From: Spirochaetales bacterium
GTDB taxonomy: Bacteria; Spirochaetota; Spirochaetia; SZUA-6; DRHE01
DNA length: 7,427 nt
NCBI GenBank assembly: GCA_011049745.1
Contig: DRHE01000318.1
Span: forward strand, 1-7,427
Direction: 5' to 3'
The position numbers were made by a program, and so were the translations under genes. Under the pieces are notes generated by a model that was given only the letters and a program-made list of their open reading frames with translations, made no database searches and was not told the DNA's origin. Shown piece by piece: positions 1 through 4,975 of the stretch. Numbering within the stretch: the stretch's first letter is position 1; every line of letters begins with the position of its first letter.

Positions 1-393
1 GATAGTGATATTGTTTTTATTGCCGGCGGTTCCGGTATGGCGCCCATTAAATCAATTCTTCTCGATATGGCGGAAAGAGGGGTTGCCCGCAAAGCCACCT
101 ATTTTTTCGGGGCCGGAACGCGGGCTGATCTTTTTCTGGTGGCTGAGATGCAGGCCCTTGAAGAGAAGCTGGCAAATTTCTCATTTGTCCCCTCTCTTTC
201 AGCCCCGGAAGAGGATGATAATTGGAAAGGCGAGACCGGAATGATCACCGAAACTGTGGCTAAACACCTCTCTTCCGGAGATAATGTTGAGGCTTATCTG
301 TGCGGCAGTCCCGGTATGATAGATGCCTGTGTTAAGGTGCTGACCGCGGGCGGCGTGCCGGAAGAGCTGATCTATTATGATAAGTTTGCCTAG
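1..393 (+). CDS. NqrF-like FAD/NAD(P)H oxidoreductase, C-terminal part (5' end outside window)
   Basis: This is the open 3' end of a gene, with 130 residues visible and the frame open to base 1. It is the NAD(P)H-binding half of a ferredoxin-NADP reductase-type flavoenzyme. GGSGMAP at visible residues 9-15 is the pyrophosphate-binding loop, FGAGTRADLF follows at about 40-49, and CGSPGM at 101-106 is the Cys-Gly loop next to the flavin that helps hydride transfer. The protein ends in YYDKFA, with the aromatic residue close to the C-terminus usual for the fold. The order and wording best fit the NqrF / phenol-hydroxylase-reductase group, whose members carry an N-terminal 2Fe-2S ferredoxin domain, but that part is not in the window. 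Such proteins pass electrons from NAD(P)H through FAD to an iron-sulfur centre or partner. The following gene starts 6 bases after the stop, so the two are probably cotranscribed. The family call is firm; the partner and substrate are unknown. Confidence 0.85.
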   Translation, partial: DSDIVFIAGGSGMAPIKSILLDMAERGVARKATYFFGAGTRADLFLVAEMQALEEKLANFSFVPSLSAPEEDDNWKGETGMITETVAKHLSSGDNVEAYLCGSPGMIDACVKVLTAGGVPEELIYYDKFA

Positions 394-399
394 GAGAAT

Positions 400-870
400 A
401 TGATGAAGCAGACTCCCCAGATGAAAAAGATTGAAGCAAACATGCAGCCAGGAGTAATCACCCTGAGCGGTTTTCTTGGCGGAGATGACCGCGACCTGGC
501 TACTATAATAGAGGCAGATAACGCGGTGGTGATGAGGCAGGGATTAACCCATGAGCAGATTGCCGCACGCATGGAGGAGTTAAGCAAAGAGGGGCTTAAA
601 GGCCTTGGGGAGTTTATAAAAATCGAGTCCGGTTTTGAGGTTAAGGTTGATTCCGTGCGGGGCAAACTGCCCTGTCCCTTTGGTCACCCGGGAATATTTG
701 CCAAGGTCAACGCCACTGTGCGCAATATTAAACTGGATCGTGAGATTACCTATACCCTGTTGAACAGCCACCTTATCGGTGAGCACGGCTTCTATGAAGG
801 AAAAGATTCGCTCTTCCGCCTGGAGCCGAGGGATCTTATAGAGATCCTGGAGATCGAAAGCGGCGAATAA
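400..870 (+). CDS. Uncharacterised conserved-looking protein with CPFGH motif, cotranscribed with reductase
   Basis: I do not recognise this 156-residue protein. The start is the first of two adjacent ATGs; AGGAG at 392-396 overlaps the stop of the upstream gene and sits 3 bases before the first ATG and 6 before the second, so the second ATG (403) may be the real start. No signal peptide or membrane segment is visible, so it is probably cytoplasmic. The N-terminal half is acidic and helical-looking. The C-terminal half has CPFGHPG at residues 92-98, then an alternating strand-like stretch, then HLIGEH at 124-129 and a GFYEGKDSLFRLEP segment. Cys92, His96, His124, Glu128 and His129 could form a metal site or an active site; this is inference. 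Tight spacing behind an NqrF-like reductase suggests a redox-linked role, but nothing shows which. It converges on the diguanylate cyclase gene with only 13 bases between the two stops. Confidence 0.75.
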   Translation: MMKQTPQMKKIEANMQPGVITLSGFLGGDDRDLATIIEADNAVVMRQGLTHEQIAARMEELSKEGLKGLGEFIKIESGFEVKVDSVRGKLPCPFGHPGIFAKVNATVRNIKLDREITYTLLNSHLIGEHGFYEGKDSLFRLEPRDLIEILEIESGE

Positions 871-904
871 AAAGATTATCAGTTTATCTTCGCTTCTCTT
901 TTTT
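863..904 (+). terminator. Possible Rho-independent terminator at the convergent gene ends
   Basis: GCGAATAAA at 863-871 can pair with TTTA (883-886) and TTCGC (889-893) with a 2-base bulge. A T-rich tail with six Ts at 899-904 follows. It would end transcription of the reductase operon; it overlaps the ends of both convergent genes. The stem is interrupted, so the call is tentative. Confidence 0.35.
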
Positions 905-1792
905 GTGAAGATACATAAGCGAATCCGCTTTGGACAGAAGCTGATCAAGGGTGGCTGTGGTTTCAGGAGAAAACGAGGCAATTCCCAGGCTTAGGGATAA
1001 TCGGTTTTTCAGCTTTTTTCTCCGGTTGTATTTGTCCAGCTCATCCTCTAAACGTTTTTTTAAAGCTGTTGAAGAATCTTTAGTGTTTTCATGAGCCAGA
1101 ATTACGAACTCATCGCCGCCGATCCGGGCAATAATATCCGAATCACGGAAGGTTTCTTTAAGAAATTTGGCTGCCTCGATAATAAGTTGGTCTCCCTGCA
1201 CATGGCCGAAGGTGTCGTTTACCAGCTTCAGGCCGTCGAGATCGGTGAATACGATCAGAAAATTATTATGCTGTCTTTTAGAGCGTTTGAACTCCTGATC
1301 TCCAAGGGTGAAGAAACCTCTCCGGTTGTATAGCCCGGTGAGGTCATCGATAATGGCACGGCGGTGAAGCTCCCGGTGCAGGCGGTCTCTTTCTATAGCA
1401 TAGCGCAGGGAGCGGGCCAGGATGTTCCCTACCAGCTCATTCTTAAGAATATAATCCTGGGCGCCCTTTTCCACGGCTTTTACTGCCAGCTCTTCATCAT
1501 CAAGACTGGTAAGCACAACCACCGGCACATCAGGGGCCTGTGAACGCAGTCTTTCTAAAGAGTCAAGGTTCTGGCTGTCCGGAAGGGAGAGGTCCATAAT
1601 AGCAACCTGAAAATCCCTGGCATTTATTATTTTCAGGCCCTCGGCCATACTGCTTACCTGTTTAACCTGGAATAAAGTGCTGGTATTATAGAACTGCTGG
1701 ATCTCAGTTAAGAGCTCTTCAACAAGAAAAGCATCACCGATATCATTTTCAATTAATAGAACATTAATAGTAAATCTCTGCTTGCTGACCAT
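884..1792 (-). CDS. Response regulator with GGDEF domain (diguanylate cyclase)
   Basis: This 302-residue cytoplasmic protein has an N-terminal receiver domain (about residues 9-130) and a C-terminal GGDEF domain (about 145-300). The receiver keeps phosphoacceptor Asp67 (in MDLSLPD), acidic Asp17, the switch threonine Thr95 and Lys117, so it should be phosphorylated by a sensor kinase; none is in the window. The usual acidic pair is Asn16-Asp17 rather than two acidic residues. The cyclase domain has DLTGLYNRRGF at about 150-160, Asp184 and Asp227 for metal binding, Asn192 and Asp201 for the substrate, and GGDEF at 225-229. RDSD at 216-219 matches the RxxD inhibitory site exactly five residues before GGDEF. 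It is therefore predicted to be an active, product-inhibited enzyme making cyclic di-GMP from two GTP. No ribosome binding site precedes the ATG; see the promoter entry. It lies downstream of the PDO gene on the same strand with an 89-base gap. Confidence 0.93.
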   Translation of the reverse strand: MVSKQRFTINVLLIENDIGDAFLVEELLTEIQQFYNTSTLFQVKQVSSMAEGLKIINARDFQVAIMDLSLPDSQNLDSLERLRSQAPDVPVVVLTSLDDEELAVKAVEKGAQDYILKNELVGNILARSLRYAIERDRLHRELHRRAIIDDLTGLYNRRGFFTLGDQEFKRSKRQHNNFLIVFTDLDGLKLVNDTFGHVQGDQLIIEAAKFLKETFRDSDIIARIGGDEFVILAHENTKDSSTALKKRLEDELDKYNRRKKLKNRLSLSLGIASFSPETTATLDQLLSKADSLMYLHKKEKRR

Positions 1793-1799
1793 TTATAAT

Positions 1800-1828
1800 A
1801 GCATAAATTGCCAGGGGGAATTTATCAA
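1800..1828 (-). promoter_or_regulatory. Probable sigma70-type promoter of the diguanylate cyclase gene
   Basis: Read on the minus strand, TTGATA (1823-1828) and TATGCT (1800-1805) are separated by exactly 17 bases. Transcription would begin about base 1793, at the ATG itself. Together with the absent ribosome binding site this points to a leaderless mRNA. The -10 box matches consensus at only four of six positions. Confidence 0.45.
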
Positions 1829-1881
1829 GAGTTAATTTGGGCAGGGGAGTGAACCCTGGGTTTGCAGTTTCCGCTGTAAGT

Positions 1882-2517
1882 TCAGCTTACAGCACTTTTT
1901 ATCTTCTCCAGGAGCATCTGCTCCGGAGCTGCACCTTCCTGGCTTACGTCCTCATTGATTACCGTACGGGGAACTCCCTGCACGCCATATTTGTTGCCCA
2001 GGTGAGGGAATTCGGATACTTCGACCATATCTGCTTTTACCCGCTTTGAGTGACGAGCAAGTTTGGGAGCCAGTATTACTGCGCCGGGGCAGTATGGACA
2101 GGTTGGCGTAACAAACACCTGAAGATGTACGTCCTTTTGCAGGTTGTCAAGAAAGTTTTTGGTATCCGCAGCCAGCTCCGGCTTACCGGTGGATACCAGT
2201 TTAATTGATTCCAGCAGGGAGCTGAACTCATATCCGGCGGGGATGCCGAAAAAGCGTATTCCGTAATCCTCCTGGCCGACCACAGCTATAGCCGGTATTT
2301 TGTCAATTCCATATTTTTCAGCTGCTTCTTTATCATCTTCCAGGTCAAATACCCGGGCAGTGATCTTGTCGGAGAGCTCCGCAACTTCTAAAGCCAGAGT
2401 CCTGTTATCTTCACAATAGCCGCACTCCACTTTCTGGGTGAATATTATCAGTTTTACATCCTGCTCTAATGTTTCCAATTGTTTTTTTGCCTCTTTTTTA
2501 ACATCATCATTAAGCAT
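1882..2517 (-). CDS. Glutaredoxin-like protein disulfide oxidoreductase (PDO family)
   Basis: This 211-residue protein has two tandem thioredoxin folds, each with its own CXXC active site. The first is CGYC (Cys32, Cys35) with cis-proline IP at residue 75; the second is CPYC (Cys140, Cys143) with cis-proline VP at 183. The size and the two-site layout fit the PDO/glutaredoxin-like family of archaea and anaerobic bacteria, which works with thioredoxin reductase to reduce protein disulfides and feed peroxiredoxins. No signal peptide is seen, so it is cytoplasmic. I chose the ATG at 2517: AAAGGAG lies 6 bases upstream of it. A longer frame from 2550 has no ribosome binding site, adds a poorly fitting MKLFLLRKEID extension, and would begin inside the likely promoter. 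The gene is divergent from the PerR-like repressor and shares its control region, which suggests a place in the same redox response. Confidence 0.9.
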   Translation of the reverse strand: MLNDDVKKEAKKQLETLEQDVKLIIFTQKVECGYCEDNRTLALEVAELSDKITARVFDLEDDKEAAEKYGIDKIPAIAVVGQEDYGIRFFGIPAGYEFSSLLESIKLVSTGKPELAADTKNFLDNLQKDVHLQVFVTPTCPYCPGAVILAPKLARHSKRVKADMVEVSEFPHLGNKYGVQGVPRTVINEDVSQEGAAPEQMLLEKIKSAVS

Positions 2518-2537
2518 ATCAATCTCCTTTCTTAATA

Positions 2538-2566
2538 AAAATAATTTCATGCGAAAAAAGAGTCAA
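2538..2566 (-). promoter_or_regulatory. Likely promoter of the PDO gene
   Basis: On the minus strand, TTGACT (2561-2566) is followed after 17 bases by TATTTT (2538-2543). Transcription would start near 2531, just before the AAAGGAG ribosome binding site at 2524-2530. A perfect TATAAT also lies on this strand at 2604-2609, next to the palindrome, but its -35 partner is poor; it may be a second, operator-controlled start. Confidence 0.5.
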
Positions 2567-2584
2567 GAAAAACCATCCCGACTA

Positions 2585-2613
2585 TTGACATGATTTGGTT
2601 TTGATTATACTAT
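2585..2613 (+). promoter_or_regulatory. Promoter of the PerR-like gene
   Basis: TTGACA at 2585-2590 is a perfect -35 box. The -10 is either TACTAT (2608-2613, spacing 17) or TATACT (2606-2611, spacing 15). The start of transcription would fall inside the palindrome at 2611-2637, the arrangement expected for self-repression. Confidence 0.6.
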
Positions 2614-2637
2614 TAATAATAAGAATTATTATTAATA
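2611..2637. promoter_or_regulatory. 27-bp palindromic operator, Fur/PerR-type, between PDO and perR
   Basis: TATTAATAATAA (2611-2622) and TTATTATTAATA (2626-2637) are perfect 12-bp inverted arms around GAA. The AT-rich ATAAT/ATTAT half-sites resemble Fur-superfamily boxes, though it does not match the PerR box of Bacillus base for base. It covers the -10 to +1 region of the repressor gene and ends against that gene's AAGGGG ribosome binding site. It would sit upstream of the main PDO promoter and over the -35 region of the alternative one. Binding by the adjacent gene product is inferred from position. Confidence 0.6.
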
Positions 2638-2650
2638 AGGGGTCTCTGCC

Positions 2651-3034
2651 TTGCGCATGACTGAACAGCGGACTATTATCTTAGAGGAGCTTCAATGCTG
2701 TTCACACCACCCCGCAGCCGATGAAATTTATCTGCGGGTAAAAGAGAGGCTGCCGCGTATCAGTCTGGCCACGGTTTACCGTAATCTGGAGTTGATGTCA
2801 GCCAGGGGCATGATAAGCAAGCTTGAATATGGCAGCAGTCAGAGCAGGTTTGATCCTAATCCTGTCGCACACAGCCATTTCCGCTGTTTGCGCTGCGGAT
2901 CAGTGGAAGATCTGCCCTTTGTAATTGAAGCTCCGGCCCTGTCTGGGGGGGAGCCCTGGGTGAAAAGCCGGAAGATCCTGACAGGCAGGGTTGAATACCA
3001 GGGCTTTTGTCCTGACTGCCGTGATCAGGCCTGA
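2651..3034 (+). CDS. perR: PerR-like Fur-family transcriptional repressor
   Basis: This 127-residue regulator has an N-terminal winged helix (about residues 3-65, with ISLATVYRNLE as the recognition helix) and a C-terminal metal-binding and dimerisation domain. Relative to Bacillus PerR, the regulatory metal ligands are all present as His20, Asp68, His74, His76 and Asp87. The structural zinc cysteines are also present as two CXXC pairs, Cys79/Cys82 and Cys120/Cys123. Aspartate at position 87, where Fur proteins more often have glutamate, and the peroxide-defence genes next door favour a PerR-type sensor whose histidines are oxidised by peroxide. Iron, manganese or zinc sensing by a plain Fur relative cannot be excluded. 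The start is TTG at 2651, with AAGGGG 8 bases upstream; the alternative ATG at 2657 lies 14 bases from that site. The N-terminus is shorter than in Bacillus PerR by roughly one helix. It is probably self-regulated through the 2611-2637 palindrome and may control the following operon. Confidence 0.88.
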   Translation: MRMTEQRTIILEELQCCSHHPAADEIYLRVKERLPRISLATVYRNLELMSARGMISKLEYGSSQSRFDPNPVAHSHFRCLRCGSVEDLPFVIEAPALSGGEPWVKSRKILTGRVEYQGFCPDCRDQA

Positions 3035-3114
3035 TGTGGTCAGCCCGGCTGTGGCTGATTGCCGGACGAATGGGCACTCTTTTCTGATCAGATTTTTAAG
3101 GATTGCAGAGAAAT

Positions 3115-3143
3115 TTGATCACCGTTGATTTTGGTTATATAAT
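3115..3143 (+). promoter_or_regulatory. Promoter of the rubrerythrin operon
   Basis: TTGATC (3115-3120) and a perfect TATAAT (3138-3143) are separated by 17 bases. Transcription would start near 3150, in the middle of the 19-bp palindrome that follows. The leader is about 40 bases and contains the strong ribosome binding site AAGGAGG at 3176-3182. Confidence 0.75.
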
Positions 3144-3159
3144 CCTTTTTAAAAGGATT
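3141..3159. promoter_or_regulatory. 19-bp palindromic operator at the rubrerythrin promoter
   Basis: AATCCTTTTTAAAAGGATT is a perfect 9-1-9 inverted repeat that shares three bases with the -10 box and spans the expected transcription start, so a bound protein would block RNA polymerase. It does not resemble the palindrome at the perR gene. An extra half-site AAGGATT lies upstream at 3098-3104. Because the RNA would begin near its centre, it is unlikely to act as an RNA hairpin. Confidence 0.55.
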
Positions 3160-3191
3160 TAATTAAAAAAGAGGTAAGGAGGGAATAATTA

Positions 3192-3767
3192 ATGGGAAAT
3201 CTTAAGGGAAGTCAGACCGAAAAGAACCTGCTCGGCGGATTTGCCGGAGAATCGCAGGCGCGGAACCGCTATACTTATGCAGCCGGCAAGGCAAAAAAAG
3301 AGGGTTTTGTTCAGATTGCAAAAATATTTGAAGAAACCGCTGACCAGGAGAAGGAACACGCCAAGCAATTATTTAAGCTTTTAGAGGGCGGGCAAGTAGA
3401 GATAACCGCAGCTTTTCCGGCAGGGGTAATTGGCAGTACAGCAGAAAATCTGAAAGGCGCGGCCGGGGGCGAGAATTATGAATGGACTGAGATGTATCCC
3501 GGTTTTGCCGAAACAGCCAGAACTGAGGGTTTTGAGGACATTGCTAAAATTTTCGAAGCTATTGCAGTAGCGGAAAAGCAGCATGAAAAGCGCTACCTCG
3601 GGCTTCTGGCCAATGTGGAAAACAAAAGCGTATTTAAAAAGGGCAAGAAGGTTGTCTGGCGGTGTCAGAACTGCGGCTATGTGCATGAAGGCGAGGAAGC
3701 CCCTGATGTCTGTCCTGCCTGTGCTCATACCCAGGCTCATTTTGAGCTGCTGGCTGAAAACTGGTAA
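3192..3767 (+). CDS. rbr: Rubrerythrin (non-haem diiron peroxidase)
   Basis: This 191-residue cytoplasmic protein reduces hydrogen peroxide to water using electrons from rubredoxin or a similar donor. The N-terminal four-helix bundle (about residues 1-145) carries every diiron ligand of classical rubrerythrin at the same numbers as in the Desulfovibrio vulgaris protein: Glu20, Glu53, His56, Glu94, Glu97, Glu128 and His131. The C-terminal rubredoxin domain has Cys158, Cys161, Cys174 and Cys177 for the FeS4 centre. The domain order is classical, not the reversed form found in some clostridia. AAGGAGG lies 9 bases before the ATG. It is the first gene of a four-gene operon; the next gene starts 23 bases after its stop. 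The palindrome over its promoter implies regulation, probably by peroxide or oxygen. Confidence 0.97.
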   Translation: MGNLKGSQTEKNLLGGFAGESQARNRYTYAAGKAKKEGFVQIAKIFEETADQEKEHAKQLFKLLEGGQVEITAAFPAGVIGSTAENLKGAAGGENYEWTEMYPGFAETARTEGFEDIAKIFEAIAVAEKQHEKRYLGLLANVENKSVFKKGKKVVWRCQNCGYVHEGEEAPDVCPACAHTQAHFELLAENW

Positions 3768-3790
3768 AACGTGAGAAAGAGGAGAAAAAA

Positions 3791-4171
3791 ATGACAAAAA
3801 AATTGCAAGTCTATAAATGTGAAAAGTGCGGCAATGTTGTGGAGTTGCTCCACGAAGGTGTAGGAGAACTTGTTTGCTGTAATGAGCCCATGGTCCTGTT
3901 TGAAGAGAAGACTGCCGACTCGGCTGTTGAGAAACACGTTCCGGTAATCGAAAAAACCGCGGCTGGTTATAAGGTAACTGTCGGCAGCACCCTCCATCCT
4001 ATGGTTGATGAGCATTTTATCGAATGGATTGAGCTGCTGGCAGATGGCAAAGCCTACCGGCAGTTCCTGAATCCCGGAGATGAGCCGGTGGCTCATTTCT
4101 CTGTTAAGGCGGATAAGGTTTCAGCCCGCGAGTACTGTAACCTGCATGGTTTATGGAAGGGAGGAGAGTAA
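3791..4171 (+). CDS. dfx: Desulfoferrodoxin (class I superoxide reductase)
   Basis: This 126-residue protein reduces superoxide to hydrogen peroxide without making oxygen, so anaerobes avoid the product of superoxide dismutase. The N-terminal desulforedoxin domain has Cys10, Cys13, Cys29 and Cys30 for an FeS4 centre, which makes it the two-iron form. The catalytic domain has the Fe(His)4Cys site as His49, His69, His75, His119 and Cys116. The conserved Glu47-Lys48 pair near the open iron face is also present. AGGAG at 3780-3784 lies 6 bases before the ATG. Its stop codon overlaps the ferritin start by one base (TAATG at 4169-4173), which suggests translational coupling. Electrons come from rubredoxin, encoded two genes on; the peroxide formed is the substrate of rubrerythrin, encoded just upstream. 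Confidence 0.97.
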   Translation: MTKKLQVYKCEKCGNVVELLHEGVGELVCCNEPMVLFEEKTADSAVEKHVPVIEKTAAGYKVTVGSTLHPMVDEHFIEWIELLADGKAYRQFLNPGDEPVAHFSVKADKVSAREYCNLHGLWKGGE

Positions 4172-4662
4172 TGATAGCAGAAAAGATGCTTAAGGCGCTG
4201 AATGGACAGATACGGGAAGAGATGTATTCAGCATATCTTTATCTTTCCATGGCAGCTGATTTTGAAGATAAAAATTTTTCCGGATTTGCTCAATGGATGA
4301 AGGAGCAGTCAAAAGAGGAAATTAATCACGCCATGAAGCTTTACGGCTATATTAATGAAAGGGGTGGCAATGTAGAGCTTCAGGCTTTGGGAAAACCTCA
4401 AGGCAGCTGGGATTCTCCTTTAAAAGCATTTGATGCTGCTTACCACCATGAACAGCATATAACAGGCTGCATAGATAAGTTGATAAAAGAAGCCAGAGAT
4501 CTCGGCGATAATGCAACCGAGATCTTCCTGCAGTGGTATGTTTCGGAACAGGTGGAAGAGGAGGATCAGACTGATACGATAGTTCAGAAATTAAATATGA
4601 TTAAAGACTCGTCTAATGGGCTTTATATGCTTGACAGGGAGCTTTCCCATCGTGGAGAATAG
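4171..4662 (+). CDS. ftn: Ferritin (FtnA-type iron storage protein)
   Basis: This 163-residue protein forms a 24-subunit shell that oxidises and stores iron. Numbered from the chosen start, the ferroxidase ligands fall at the same positions as in Escherichia coli FtnA: Glu17, Glu50, His53, Glu94, Gln127 and Glu130, with Tyr24 and further site residues Glu126 and Glu129. The haem-ligand methionine pattern of bacterioferritin is not evident, so it is a non-haem ferritin. The start is the ATG at 4171, which overlaps the upstream stop and has GGAGG 6 bases before it. A longer frame from 4153 would begin inside the upstream gene and add only MEGRRV ahead of the normal ferritin N-terminus. In this operon it would remove free iron, and possibly peroxide, during oxygen exposure. 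Confidence 0.96.
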   Translation: MIAEKMLKALNGQIREEMYSAYLYLSMAADFEDKNFSGFAQWMKEQSKEEINHAMKLYGYINERGGNVELQALGKPQGSWDSPLKAFDAAYHHEQHITGCIDKLIKEARDLGDNATEIFLQWYVSEQVEEEDQTDTIVQKLNMIKDSSNGLYMLDRELSHRGE

Positions 4663-4690
4663 CTTGATTTAAGTATCAGGAGGTGAATGA

Positions 4691-4852
4691 ATGAAGAAGT
4701 ATGTATGTGATGTATGCGGCTATATCTATGATCCCGAAGCAGGGGATCCGGATGGCGGAATTGATCCCGGCACAGCTTTTGAATCCATCCCGGATGACTG
4801 GGTCTGTCCGGTCTGCGGTGCCGGTAAGGATGACTTTTCACCGGTAGACTGA
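4691..4852 (+). CDS. rd: Rubredoxin
   Basis: This 53-residue protein starts [19 protein letters not shown]. It has the two rubredoxin knuckles CDVCGY (Cys6, Cys9) and CPVCGA (Cys39, Cys42), which bind a single iron. The conserved aromatic residues Tyr4, Tyr11, Tyr13, Phe30, Trp37 and Phe49 form the core. Length is normal for the family. AGGAGGTGA at 4678-4686 is a near-perfect ribosome binding site, 7 bases before the ATG. It is a cytoplasmic one-electron carrier and the natural reductant for desulfoferrodoxin and rubrerythrin. No rubredoxin reductase is present in the window. It is the last gene of the operon, 28 bases after the ferritin stop, and is followed by a terminator. Confidence 0.96.
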   Translation: MKKYVCDVCGYIYDPEAGDPDGGIDPGTAFESIPDDWVCPVCGAGKDDFSPVD

Positions 4853-4901
4853 TTATTGATCAATTTTTATATTAGCCAGACGCTTACCCGTATTTAAAAA
4901 C

Positions 4902-4928
4902 CGCCGGTTTTTCCCGGCGATTTTTTTT
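4902..4928 (+). terminator. Rho-independent terminator of the rubrerythrin operon
   Basis: CGCCGG (4902-4907) pairs with CCGGCG (4914-4919) across a six-base loop, and eight Ts follow at 4921-4928. Five As at 4896-4900 could extend the stem with the T run. It lies 49 bases after the rubredoxin stop and separates the operon from the next gene. Confidence 0.9.
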
Positions 4929-4975
4929 AGTTTATTGACTTATCCGGTGAAGCAGCCTGACTTCAAGAGAGGCAA

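Noticed and set aside
580..981. Minus-strand open frame of 133 residues over the 156-residue gene and the end of the cyclase gene
   Set aside because: It overlaps two better-supported genes, has no start signals, and its composition is that of a shadow frame.
1837..2049. Plus-strand open frame of 70 residues over the end of the PDO gene
   Set aside because: It is antisense to a well-supported gene, has no ribosome binding site and no family-like text.
2518..2550. Longer PDO start at 2550
   Set aside because: There is no ribosome binding site, it overlaps the likely promoter, and AAAGGAG points clearly to the ATG at 2517.
3040..3058. TCAGCC/GGCTGA hairpin after the perR-like gene as a terminator
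   Set aside because: The stem is six base pairs and no T run follows, so intrinsic termination is not supported.
3083..3092. TCTGATCAGA palindrome upstream of the rubrerythrin promoter
   Set aside because: It is ten bases, lies outside the promoter elements and has no second copy; it may be chance.
3381..4096. Minus-strand open frames opposite rubrerythrin and desulfoferrodoxin
   Set aside because: Both opposite genes have complete metal-ligand sets; the antisense frames show no domain or start signal.
4153..4170. Longer ferritin start at 4153
   Set aside because: It lies within the desulfoferrodoxin gene without a good site; the ATG at 4171 has GGAGG and gives ligand numbering identical to FtnA.
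4935..4963. TTGACT as the -35 box of a promoter for the NagB-like gene
   Set aside because: The -35 is good, but no reasonable -10 box lies 16-18 bases downstream.
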